Positions 32,972-43,570 of a DNA stretch of 64,000 nucleotides are shown here, piece by piece. Within the stretch, counting starts at the first letter, position 1; each line of letters opens with the position of its first letter. The position numbers and the translations under genes were made by a program. The notes under the pieces are model-generated. The model was given only the letters and a program-made list of their open reading frames with translations, ran no database searches and was not told the origin of the DNA. Origin of the DNA: Apostichopus japonicus (Eukaryota > Echinodermata > Holothuroidea > Aspidochirotida > Stichopodidae). The stretch is taken from assembly GCF_037975245.1 (NCBI RefSeq), contig NC_092572.1, positions 20,462,489 to 20,526,488 of the forward strand, in the 5' to 3' direction.

Positions 32972-35952
32972 GCAGGTGCAACTGAACGGTAACCATTTAA
33001 GAAAATATGAATTAACGGCGTTCCAAGTGTTTGTCGTCTTAATTGGTACAGCAGACCTATGACCTTCATTTGGTTACCTGGAATGTTTCATGGGGTAGTC
33101 AAATGAGTTTCAATCTAATATTATCGGGTGAACATTTTCCACATCACTATGGCAACTATATAGGCTTTATTAGGAAGCCTCATAAACATTTTGTTCTCAA
33201 TGAATGGAGCTAAACTTAAATCCTTCTTGATTCCTTGCCGTGACTTTTCGGGTTAAACTATCCATTGGGTTGCACATTTACTGAATTCTTTCTGTTTGGT
33301 TCCATCACGTAGCCTATTTATTAAAAAAGTTTTGAGGTCCGCGAAAGAGTGATAGTTTGACTTTCAAAATATTCCTGGGAATTTGGAGAGTTAAAGATCG
33401 ATTGCTTTCATTCAAGTAATCGATCGAAGTTACCCAAATTCCCAGAAAGATTTTTCATGATGAATGGGGAATATTCTGCAAAAATTTTAATAGACTTCAT
33501 TAGACTGGAACGGAGTATTCAAAAAGAAAATATAAACGAAAAGTTCAAACGCACAAAATGTCAAGTGTTTTAATTTACAATATTAATATACTTCATACAA
33601 TACATATTATTGAATTATACTATTTTAAAAACGGAACGGAGGATTTTAAAATGTATTCATAAAAACAATATCCACGTACTTCATACAATAATTATCATTG
33701 AATGATACTATTTTCACAAAACGTTTTTGCTTCACAAATCCAATAATCTCTCCTCGACGAACATAGCGTTGACTACTTGTGATGCGAGTTTAGTTTTCCC
33801 TAGTCTTTTGCGTGTTTCAAATGAAATGTTTGAATACTAACACTCAAGTAAATGTTATTTTAGTAATATCCGTCCTTAATCACAATAGATAAATATAAAG
33901 TCGTTAGCTGCTGGTATTGTTTAGTGGAGAGTCTCAGAGGAAATAATATTTAAAACGGGAAGGTTTGGCAATAGAGTCCGTTACTTAGATGCTTTGGTAG
34001 TTGGTACTTGGTACATCTGATCAATAAAAATTGCTTGACCATGGCTTAAAGTCGATCAGAAATCATTTTTAAAGCGTTCGTTCGTACGCTAAGTGGATTG
34101 CACAGGTTTCTTCTCCTTTAAAAAGGTAGATGTACCGTAAAAATGTATGCTTCCAACGAAAGAAACCTACAAGCATCAGTTAAGTAAACAACGTGCCGGT
34201 AAGGTCATTGATCAGGTATAGGACAATTCAATGTGCAAGATATAAGGTCTGATACCGCCACAAAGTTACAAGATGTACCATATTTTGAGACAAAGCAATT
34301 GAATGACTCAAGTTATCACAGTCATTTTCATAACTATAATATGGAAGGAACTTGATTCTTGTGAGACTAAACATCTCCTGCAAGTAAAAGCTAAGTTTTT
34401 AAGTTATAAGCGAAGTATAAGCTCAGCTTTGGGTAAAATGTTTCTGTTTCTGCATTCACGTTTTGAATTTTCCTGTCGAAGGCGACCATCTTGTTATTGG
34501 CGACGTGGGCTGTTCCATCGAATGCTTTTTGGACTGTAAGCCACCGCTTGTTAAATCATCTCGTCTGAAATATCTACTGCAGGGTGGTCGAACGAATTTA
34601 TAATTCTGTCTCCTGACAAAGAAAAGAAGGAAAGAAAACTACTTTTATAGTCAAACTGAATACACGTATTGGTAATTATAATTAATAAACGTCTGCTACT
34701 GTATGTGTCTGCTTAACATACAAGGACAAACAAAGAACAAGAATAGTTTCCCCATAACATTAGATTATACATTTGGCAAGGTAGAAATCTATGGGGGGGG
34801 GGGTTGGTAATAAGTAAAGTTCTTGAAACAAATGTCAGTCAAATGTTAAATGATTTTACATCTGTAAACGGGCTAAGTGTTTCTAATGAAAGAAACACAA
34901 ATATACGTTCGACTGTGAAGAATATGAGTATTAATCCGTTACTACTCAATTTACTCTCATCTTACATAAGGGTTGATAATTGGTTAAACTCGCTGATTTT
35001 ATTAGCTTGGGAAGGTGGAAAGGAATGCATAGAAAAGTATATTTTATGGTTTTTAACAACAAAACTTTGCGTATTTATGTAACATGAACTTTGCCCATAC
35101 ATATGTTTACATATCTTACAATCCAGTATCAAATCATGAATTACAATACAATATAGATAGACGATATCTTTGACAATTGTAAGGTATGTCCATCTTTTTA
35201 CTTATTTGGTAAGTGTTATAATACAGTAATATACATAAGAGTTTTCACATAATAGAGAGCATACATCCACTCCTCCAAAAGGGGATGTTTACTGAGTATG
35301 AGCGACAGTTTCATTGGAGTTTAAGATGACTTTGAGCTACAATTGACTTGAATTTCGAGGACTAGTTCAGGACTAAATTTTGCTGACCCAAGATGTTGGG
35401 ATGGAGTGCGGATAGACAGTTTCAATAGTAACCGTTGTTCGTCTTGTAGCCGAGGACCTTTTCGTCATTGCAATGTACTGAGCACTATTGCATAATATCT
35501 TTTTAACTGGAAACTGTTTGTCTTGTGTCTTCTCTCACCGTTCCGTGTTTAAAGTGGAACCCAACAATAGTAATTTTTAATGATCTGTTTAACATGCACT
35601 CTTTCAGCGCCGAATAGTTGTAAATGCAAATATCCAAAATAATTGTAGACAACCGGCTTTTGTGAAAAGGGCAATGTAAAAAGGAACGACAACATTATTG
35701 TCACGATAATGTAAGACATACTGTGTTCTAAGCAAATCAATCCTGCAATCAGGTTAAGTAGTCCCTGTCTAGTGGATCAGAAAGATTGACACTGTGAACA
35801 ATCGTTAAATAATGAATTTCTGCCATAGGCTAATGCAGTATAGGAAGCATCCAACAATTCGCCTATAAACTATAACTAGATACAACTATACCAATAATAG
35901 TTACAGCACCTTTCAAGGTCTTATTTCTTTAAGGTCTTCTTTCAACTTTTAC
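32972..35952. other. Gene-free interval
   Basis: A modest imperfect hairpin is formed by ctgggaatttgg (about 33374) and ccaaattcccag (about 33436), with inner arms gatcgatt/aatcgatc. A duplicated acttcatacaata(c/a)at phrase occurs at about 33591 and 33679. A G run lies at 34792-34803. No gene recognised; the 92-codon frame at 34804 has no family signature. Confidence 0.35.
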
Positions 35953-35958
35953 TTTATT
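35953..35958 (-). promoter_or_regulatory. Candidate polyadenylation signal AATAAA for the SLC35G gene
   Basis: Minus-strand AATAAA about 90 bases past the stop codon of the transporter ending at 36049. Distance and orientation fit a short 3' UTR. By position only. Confidence 0.35.
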
Positions 35959-36048
35959 TCCAAGGACAAGAATGTAATTTAGGTACAAACCAATAAATAA
36001 GATATGCCGTACATCAGTAACCATAGTCTTCAAAAATATATATAAGAA

Positions 36049-37242
36049 TTAAAAATTTGCTATACCAACGGTTGTTAAATCGTCTGTCTGTGTTTCCTTG
36101 TTTGCAGTTTCGGTCTGTGTTATCGTCTTTCTGTACAAAGTGATTCCCACGCTGGCACCAATCAGTAAAATCGACCCAACATAAGATGTCCATAAAGGTA
36201 ACACACCCTGTAACAGAATCTGCCAAATGAACGAGAATACTACTTCGAATGATAAAAAGATGCTGACCATCGTAGCCGTCTCGAGGGACAAGGATGCCAC
36301 TAGACAGAACTGAGCCACAAAATAGCAAACCGCGCCAGCTATTGAAAATAACCAGTCATTCACGCTTGGAATCTGCCATCCCACGAACACGATACAAATA
36401 AGGACGTTGGTCCCAGCAGTGAAACACACACAGTAAATAATTGTCAGGTATTGGCTTATACCAAGTTGTGATTGTTTCCTGAAGAGAACGACCCCTAAAG
36501 CCATGCCAACCGCCGAGAAAAGCGCAATAAAAGCTCCGATTAACGTGCTCTTGTCGAATTTGTTACCTACCGTTACATCACGGAATAAAGGATATGGGCG
36601 AGCAATGAAGACAATGCCTGCAAAGGCCAAGAAGCAGAAAATAAAATCAAAACGATGCAGAGGCTCTTTCAAGAGGATCCCACTAAAGATAAATACAAAT
36701 ATTAATGAAGTATACGCAATTGTAACTGCGTCACCAAGGTCCAGATAAGTAAGCGATAGTGTAAAAGCTGTCAAGGTCCAAGATGCAGTGATTCCCCCGA
36801 GAACAAGCCAGAATTGGTGATTCCATTGCTTAGGGAAAGTAGGCCGTTTCTGTACGATTATCACAAAAGATCCAAGGATCATAGCGGGCATTGTTATCAC
36901 GATGGCTTGGTACGAATTTGATTCTTCGGAGACGATGTCAAGAAAAAGACTTTTACCGGAGTAAAACAGGTCGATGAGTAGAACTAACAGTAACCCTCGA
37001 CGAAGGACAAGAATATCATAAAGCTTCACTGGCACTTCCAAAACACCAAAGGATTCACCTTTGTTGGCTCTCTGTCCACATTCTGACCCTTCTTGTTGAA
37101 TACTCTCCTCTTGACTACTGAGCACATCGAAAGTTGTTAAAGAGGGCAGGTTGCCTTCCTCTTTCTCTGAAGTGTCAACCTTTTCTCGCCTAGTTTGCTC
37201 GTCAGAGACATCTAAACAATGGTTTTGATAGGTTTTGGCCAT
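36049..37242 (-). CDS. SLC35G-family (EamA/DMT superfamily) membrane transporter, about 397 aa
   Basis: Intact single coding exon. The frame stays open upstream to 37275, but TTCGTTTTTAG on the minus strand just before CCAGCTTTATG is a good splice acceptor. I therefore place the start at the downstream ATG (37240-37242, MAKTYQN). The N-tail of about 90 residues is hydrophilic (EKEEGN, SSQEESIQQEGS). Ten hydrophobic segments follow, with ESNSYQAIVITMPAM, SLTYLDLGDAVTIAYTSLIF, LLKEPLHR, GIVFIARPYPLF, LFRKQSQLGI, CYFVAQFCLVASLSLETATM and PLWTSYVGSILLIGASVGITLY, each matching the 24836-26083 paralogue. The tail is Thr/Glu-rich. Substrate and compartment are unknown. An AATAAA lies about 90 bases after the stop. 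Confidence 0.9.
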   Translation of the reverse strand: MAKTYQNHCLDVSDEQTRREKVDTSEKEEGNLPSLTTFDVLSSQEESIQQEGSECGQRANKGESFGVLEVPVKLYDILVLRRGLLLVLLIDLFYSGKSLFLDIVSEESNSYQAIVITMPAMILGSFVIIVQKRPTFPKQWNHQFWLVLGGITASWTLTAFTLSLTYLDLGDAVTIAYTSLIFVFIFSGILLKEPLHRFDFIFCFLAFAGIVFIARPYPLFRDVTVGNKFDKSTLIGAFIALFSAVGMALGVVLFRKQSQLGISQYLTIIYCVCFTAGTNVLICIVFVGWQIPSVNDWLFSIAGAVCYFVAQFCLVASLSLETATMVSIFLSFEVVFSFIWQILLQGVLPLWTSYVGSILLIGASVGITLYRKTITQTETANKETQTDDLTTVGIANF

Positions 37243-38805
37243 TATTGTGGCATAAAGCTGGCTAAAAACGAACAATACAACAATGTAGGCTAAGTTGTCG
37301 AATCGGGATGAGTGCTAGCGATACCACATTAGACCATGTTAGAATAGAAACATCTACGTGTCTGTAAGGGCGGCGATATTATTATTGATGTAATAAACCT
37401 TTTACAGAAGTTCAGTTACATATAAAAAACGATGCAATGTATTCATTGTTCATATATAACCCCTAACTATTGTATTCAACGCGTATAGTAATGTTCTTAT
37501 CGTGCAAACCGCGTGATTGGTTAAAGCAAAGTGGGTAATATAAGAGAGTATTGCAATGGTACTAAGAAGAGTCCGTGCTAACGTATTCGCTATTTTAGCA
37601 TATGCCTTGTTCGTCCAAACAATTGAAATTACCATTCTCAAGAGCTGCGTACACAGGATTGCAAATATTGGGAAGGGGGAGGGGGGTGGTTAATCCCTCT
37701 ACTGATTCTATGCAAAAAGGACTAAACTAAATAATCAGATCAGCAAAACTGATAACTTCCATTCATTGCTTAATGTAACCCAGTGAAAACGTTTGGTGCC
37801 ATAAAATGGCCATTATAAACGAATGTAAGAGAGTTTTTGCTATCACTAAACTAGGATATATGAAAAAATATGACTTCCAAATTAATTGCTTACCGTTAAA
37901 AAGTAAAGACCATTACTCATTAGTATTATATATCATCTGTAAAAAGTGTGTCCTTTAAATATTGTTGAACGGGTATGAGAGGTGTCTGTATATTTTATGT
38001 CATGATTGAAAATACCCTAAGGTATCAGCAATAAATTTTCACGAATGTAGATTACGCAAACATGACGTAGTAATACATTATTAGATGATTTTTGCCTGCA
38101 GAGGGGCGAATTGAAAAAACAAATTCTGTAACGCTGCCATCAAATTACAATTCACATTTGTGAATAGAAAACTTCATGTGTCCATTTGATTGATTTACAC
38201 ATGAATAAAATATAGAAAATAGGCGTAATATATGGATAGACCAAATTTGCGATTTGGGCGTAATTTTGTAAAGGGACCCATATGGGTTATGCCAGTAAGT
38301 AGTTAAAAATGATGATTAAAATAGGTTGATTTCAAGAGATTGGTTATCACGAACCGTTGTGGAGTTAAACATACGTCGTTGTTTAAACTTACGTTGTTGC
38401 TATCGGCGCTGTTCAAAATTGCTCAACCGCGTAATGTAAACCAGAATGCAAAATGCATTGATGTTTCGATGACTTCAGTGCACTAGAAAGTTCTGCTTGT
38501 TAGTATAAGCAGAACTAGCTGTTACCGTAGAAATGGCCCCAACCACCATTTTTATACAATAACACTATGGCATGATAAACACAGGTCAGTCTGTTGTACG
38601 TGGCTATACACACAATAGGGGTCTTGGAGGTCGGCCAAGTCCATTTGGAGTCACCAGATGTAAAATTGTGGAAACCTTGTTTTATAAGCTACCGTATCTC
38701 CCACCGCCAGCATATCAGATAACATGTGCGTTATAGCTCATACGAATATAAGAGGCTGTATGGCATAAAACTTACAAAATGTTATAGGCTATGCATATTG
38801 GCTGT
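37243..38805. other. Upstream region of the SLC35G gene at 36049-37242
   Basis: Should contain the promoter and a 5' UTR exon on the minus strand, not placed. A G-rich run lies at 37673-37690. No other gene found. Confidence 0.35.
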
Positions 38806-39070
38806 GAATGTCGGAAATCAAGTACAACAAGTGTCTAGACAAAGTACCAGCATAAAAATACTGCACTGTTAATCTGATTTTATTGAGCCCCTTCAACAAT
38901 GTGTAGAGATAATCAGGGAATGTCGGAAATCAAGTAGAAAGAATGTCGAGACAAAATGCCAGCATAAAATACTGTACTTAAAACGTATTTATTTGAACCA
39001 TTAAAGTATGTCTGGATATGTTGTAAATGTCGGCAATCAAGAAAAACGAGTGACAGTAATATTACTAGAG
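38806..39070. repeat. About 110-bp degenerate tandem repeat, 2.4 copies
   Basis: Copies start at 38806, 38918 and 39025 with (g/a)aatgtcgg(a/c)aatcaag, followed by gagacaaa or tagacaaag, ccagcataaaa and tactg. The third copy is rearranged. Confidence 0.7.
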
Positions 39071-39478
39071 ACAAAAGTTTTCGTCCCGATCGAACACCAA
39101 TTGCGTTTATTATATGACCTATACTTTTACTAGTGTTGTTGTAAAGATGCGATCTTATCACTGCCTGTACTTTGTGAATGCTCTACACAGTATATATGGC
39201 GAATGCCATCTAGTGCCCTAGCTTCGCTGTTTTACAGGGGCGGCCGTCCGACCTTCATTTCATTTCATTTTCATTTCATTTATTTGTTTTTTCTCAATAT
39301 ACGGTACATTGTATGTCATACAAACGTTTACAGATATGAAATTGAGTATAAAGAGAAAGGAAGTGATCTAAAAACCTGAAAGGCTTATCGAGTAGAGCCA
39401 CTCCCTAAAGAAGGAAAATAATTAAGTTATCAGAGTTAACGATATAAACAAACAAAGATTTCTAAAAAGTATTATGGA

Positions 39479-42400
39479 TCAATAATCACTTATGTAAACC
39501 TCGCTTAATTGACTTTTAAAGGAACGTGGTGACTGAGAATCATTTTGTATATGATCATGATGATTAAGTAGATAATTCCAGCAAGTGTTTGCCCGATAAC
39601 GTATACTCTGTTTACCCAGGTTACTATGGGGAAAAAGTCTATGTATGTGACCAGCCTGTCTTGTATTATAATCGTGGATTTCCCTATTAACAGTGAATAA
39701 ATTTTTACATATGGGCGGATTATACCCATTAATAGAGCGATAAGCGAATGTAGCAAGATGAACTTTCACAAGGTCCGGTACTTTCAGTAGCTTAAGTGAG
39801 GCAAATAATTTACTAGTATGATCGTTATAGTCGGCAGAAGATATATGTCGAATAGCCCTTTTTTGAAGTACAAAAAGTTTCTTAATGTTATAAGCAGCCG
39901 TGCCAGACCAAACTGTAATGCAATAAGTAAGGTGAGGATAAATTAAAGTAAAATATAAAGAACGAAGAATATGTTTTGGTAAGTAGTGCTTCAATTTGGA
40001 AAGAATCCCAACGCCACGAGAAATATTTGTTGATATTGTATTTATGTGATGACGCCAAGTCAGACCAGAATCAATAGTTACCCCTAGAAAAGTGGTAAAA
40101 CACACTTTTTTTAGACTACTACCATGCATCTGTATGTCAGACAGAATATTCCTATTCCTACCTTCATTGAAAACAACATATTTTGTCTTACCTACATTTA
40201 AAGAAAGTTTGTTAGCTGAAAACCAAGCATGAAATTCATCAAGCACATGACAAACTCTAGCCCTCATTTCCACAGGATCCAAGCCAGAGAAAAAAATATT
40301 AGTATCATCAGCGAATGATATGATAGTACAATTATCTGACACATGACAAATATCATTTACATATATTATAAAAAGCAAGGGCCCCAATATAGATCCTTGT
40401 GGAACCCCACAAACAACATTCATGCAATCAGAATCCGTATGAAGACAATTTGTAAATTGTTTTCTGTTTGATAAATAGCTTCTAATCCAGTCTAGTCCTG
40501 TGCCTCTTATGCCATAATGTGACAATTTCATAAACAAAATACGGTGATCAATTGTATCAAACGCTTTGGACAAGTCCAAGAATACACCGACGGAAGTCAT
40601 TTTATTATCTATGGCATCATACAATACCTCCAAGGCCTCAGTCAAAGCAAGTTCGGTTGAGTGTCCTGGCCGATACCCATATTGACTTTTGAACATTACT
40701 GATAAAATTATAAATACGATTATGAACTATTCTTTCAAAGATTTTAGAGAAGCCTGTTAGTACAGAAACTGGGCGATAATTACCTATAACATCATGATCC
40801 CCTTCTTTGTAAACAGGGATAACTTTCGCAATTTTTATATGATCTGGGACAGTACCAGTTGCTAAGGATAAATTTATAATGTGAGTAAGAGGGTGAACAA
40901 CGTAATGTAACACCTTTCTTAGTATTGAAGGCTTTATGCCATCGAAGCCGGCAGATTTATCTGGTTTCAAACAAGCAAGTGCAACTTTAAATACTTCACT
41001 CTCATTTGCAGGAGACATATAAAGGGTTGAAGGATTTGAATTTCTTAGGTAATGATTTGGATTAGTGTCACTATGAATATCTGACGCTAAGTTGGGCCCA
41101 ACATTTATAAAGAAATCATTGAATGCGTTTGTAATCTGCTTAGGATCATTGGTTTTACCGTTGCTGACTTTCATCGTGTCGGGAATAGACGACTTACTTT
41201 TTCTATTATGTAATACATCATTGATTATTGCCCAAGTACGTTTAGAATTGCCACTGCAACTATTGAACTTATCAGAATAATACCGAGTTTTCGAAATACG
41301 AATAATGTGGGTCAATTTATTACGGTAAGTACGAAACTTGTCGGAATTGTCCATATTGGGGTTTTTCAACATCTTGCGATAGAGTTTATTTTTACGTTTG
41401 ATTGATTGTAAAATACCAGTCGTTATCCAAGGATGACGCTTTTTACGACGCTTTGAGTTACTGATATAAATATATGGAAAGCATTCATCATAAATATTTT
41501 GAAAAACTGTAATGAAATTGTAATAAGCTACGTTCACGTCCTCAATAGAACATATAAAATTCCAGTCGGTATTATGTATTAAATTATTAAAATACGTAGT
41601 ATTCTTGTCGGAATAGTTCCTAGCGTAGTAGCCAGAATCAGATTTACTCTGTTCTACTGAAGTTTGAATGAAAACGGGGAAGTGGTCACTTATATTCGTT
41701 AGTAGTATGCCAGGCGTGATATCAGTAATATTGTTGGTGAATATATTGTCAATAAGTGAGGCCACGGTTCCACTTACTCGAGTAGGCTTGGAAATTGTAG
41801 GGAAAAATTTGTTTGAAAACACAGTGTTTATGAAGTCAGAAGTTCCATTTTTTAGTAAATCAATATTAAAATCCCCCATGATATAACCATGTTTGTTCTC
41901 ACTAGATATTGAATTGAGTATAATATTTATATATTCATTGAATGTAGATGTCAAACCCTGTGGAGGTCTATAGACTACTCCAACGATTATATTATTCTTA
42001 TTCATTGCTATTTCTATGAAAATGCTTTCTATCGCCTCATTGAAAAAAGATATGTCAGTCCTTTTTACAAACGTATAATTATTCGATATAAAAAGACCAA
42101 CACCACCACCTCTCTTGCTATCCCTGTGACTTTCTATAAAAGTATATTGATCTATTTGTAACAAAGGTGATATTTGGTCACTTAACCACGTCTCACTGAA
42201 GCCAATTATTGAGAACTCATGATTAAGAAGGGAAAGAAAGTCAATTATTGAGTTGAAGTTTTTGTTTAGGCTACGACTGTTTACATGAAACAGAGAGAAT
42301 GCATGAGGTTTACCAGTGAGTTGATTGAAGGAATCAATGTCAAAGTAGCGACAAAGACTAACAGGAACTTGTGAGTTTAGGTTTTGTGAGTCATAAAAAT

Positions 42401-42623
42401 CATTATTCATGAACTGCGGACTTGGTCCATGTAGTGCCTCCAAAAAATCATTGTGATTTGAAAGATTTTGAAAGGGCAAACCAGAGTCACAAGAATCACA
42501 AATCCAAGAATTACACCTATTACTGATACACCACGTATGACGAAAAGTACCACAATTTTCACATTTAACCTTATTATACGTTTCACTTATGATAAGATTA
42601 CAATTTTCACAAACTAACATCAC
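39479..42623 (-). pseudogene. LINE ORF2: PHD-like finger, endonuclease, reverse transcriptase, one frameshift
   Basis: The N-terminus has a Cys/His-rich PHD-like finger (CENCNL...CENCGTFRHTWC...CDSC). An apurinic-type endonuclease follows: FHVNSRSLNKNF, FSETWL, RGGGVGLFI, VVYRPPQG, MGDFNIDLL and SDHFPVF. The reverse transcriptase starts near IPVYKEGDHDVIGNYRPVS and shows motif A FLDLSKAFDTIDHR, motif B GVPQGSILGPLLF and motif C SFADDTN. The C-terminal domain keeps RAIRHI and the AF.YRS.NG...P stretch. The two parts are in different frames: the first runs to 40638 and the second begins by 40696, so one small indel lies at about 40690-40705. All catalytic motifs are otherwise present. A recently inactivated copy. 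Confidence 0.9.
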
Positions 42624-42736
42624 CTGTTTTCGATCAGAGTGATAAAAAAGGAAGACAAAAAGTACAAAAATATGTAAATGTATACATCCTTTGGATTAAT
42701 TATTGATTTACAGTGTCATTTTCTAGTGCCAAAGAG

Positions 42737-43456
42737 CTAGAGACGCTTCAAGTCATTCAGCCCCCAGATTCGTTTCGTAAACTCGGTGTTGTTCTTGCTT
42801 ACCAGTGCGATGACTTTGCCATCGTGTGACCAGGCTGCTTTGACCAGGGTGGTGTTTTTCGTCGCCTGTAGTAGCTCTTGGTTCGCCTTCGTTAGGTCCT
42901 CCTGTATTACAAGGCGGGTGCCCTTCAATTTCCGCCTGTTCTTTATGCATAGTTCTCTGGTTTTGTAGTTCTGGAATTTGACGATTATTGCCCTGGGTTT
43001 ACCCGGCTCTTTCTTACCGATCCGATGCGACCTATCAATGTCTGTTGGATTCAGGTTGAGTCCCAGATGCTGTGATGCGAGGTCCATCATGAGGACGTCA
43101 GTATTTTCGTTCGGCTTCTCCTCCACACCAAACACACGAATGCAGTTTCTTCGGGAGTACTGTTCCAGCTGGTTCAATTGGTTGGTTGAGTTGTTGAGTT
43201 TGTCTGTCAATTCCGAGATCTCGTCCTGCATGGCTTTCAGTTCTGAAGAAGTTTTCTCGGCTTCCACTTCGATGTCATGTATTTTGCCAGAATTTATCTC
43301 GATCTGCTTCAAAAACTTATCCAGTTTTTTATCCAGAGCTCGATCAATACAAGCTTGCAGCTTAAGCTCGAAATCTTGGCTTGCGATTACTTTTGTAACC
43401 ACTTGAGTGACAATCTCTGAGATTTCCTTTTCTTTCGTGTTGGAGCGTGTAGACAT
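42737..43456 (-). CDS. LINE ORF1 protein, 239 aa, coiled coil plus RRM-like domain
   Basis: An intact ATG-to-stop frame. Residues about 20-100 form a heptad-rich coiled coil (ELKAMQDEISELTDKLNNS). An RRM-like stretch follows, CIRVFGVEEK...DIDRSHRIGKKEPGKPRAIIVKF, with the DI.RSHR(I/L)G motif typical of L1/CR1 ORF1 proteins that trimerise and bind RNA, then a basic C-terminal domain. It lies 113 bases upstream of ORF2 on the same strand. Confidence 0.85.
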   Translation of the reverse strand: MSTRSNTKEKEISEIVTQVVTKVIASQDFELKLQACIDRALDKKLDKFLKQIEINSGKIHDIEVEAEKTSSELKAMQDEISELTDKLNNSTNQLNQLEQYSRRNCIRVFGVEEKPNENTDVLMMDLASQHLGLNLNPTDIDRSHRIGKKEPGKPRAIIVKFQNYKTRELCIKNRRKLKGTRLVIQEDLTKANQELLQATKNTTLVKAAWSHDGKVIALVSKNNTEFTKRIWGLNDLKRL

Positions 43457-43570
43457 TGTTAGGAATCACCGGACCGATTTATGTCGATAACTGTCCCACA
43501 GGACGTCGTCTGAACTGCCACTCTTTCCTCCTCGCCAACTCCGGTATATAGTACCTCGATCCATGCTTTG

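Larger units (their letters stand above)
39257..43570 (-). mobile_element. Nearly full-length CR1-group non-LTR retrotransposon
   Basis: On the minus strand, in order: a short 5' leader, ORF1 (43456-42737), a 113-base spacer, ORF2 (42623-39479, one frameshift), a 3' UTR of about 200 bases and a tail of (AAATG)n-like repeats ending at about 39257. This is the two-ORF layout of the CR1/L2/Crack/Daphne group, with simple-repeat 3' tails. I could not identify a target duplication, so the 5' limit is approximate. Confidence 0.85.

Noticed and set aside
30534-32992. Several Pro/Gly/Ala-rich open frames
   Set aside because: They translate G and C runs and transposon ends inside the hAT-like element.
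34804-35082. 92-codon plus-strand frame
   Set aside because: No recognisable domain; it begins at a G-run junction and has no splice or homology support.
36014-36328. 104-codon minus-strand frame overlapping the SLC35G gene
   Set aside because: Shifted-frame shadow of the intact transporter.
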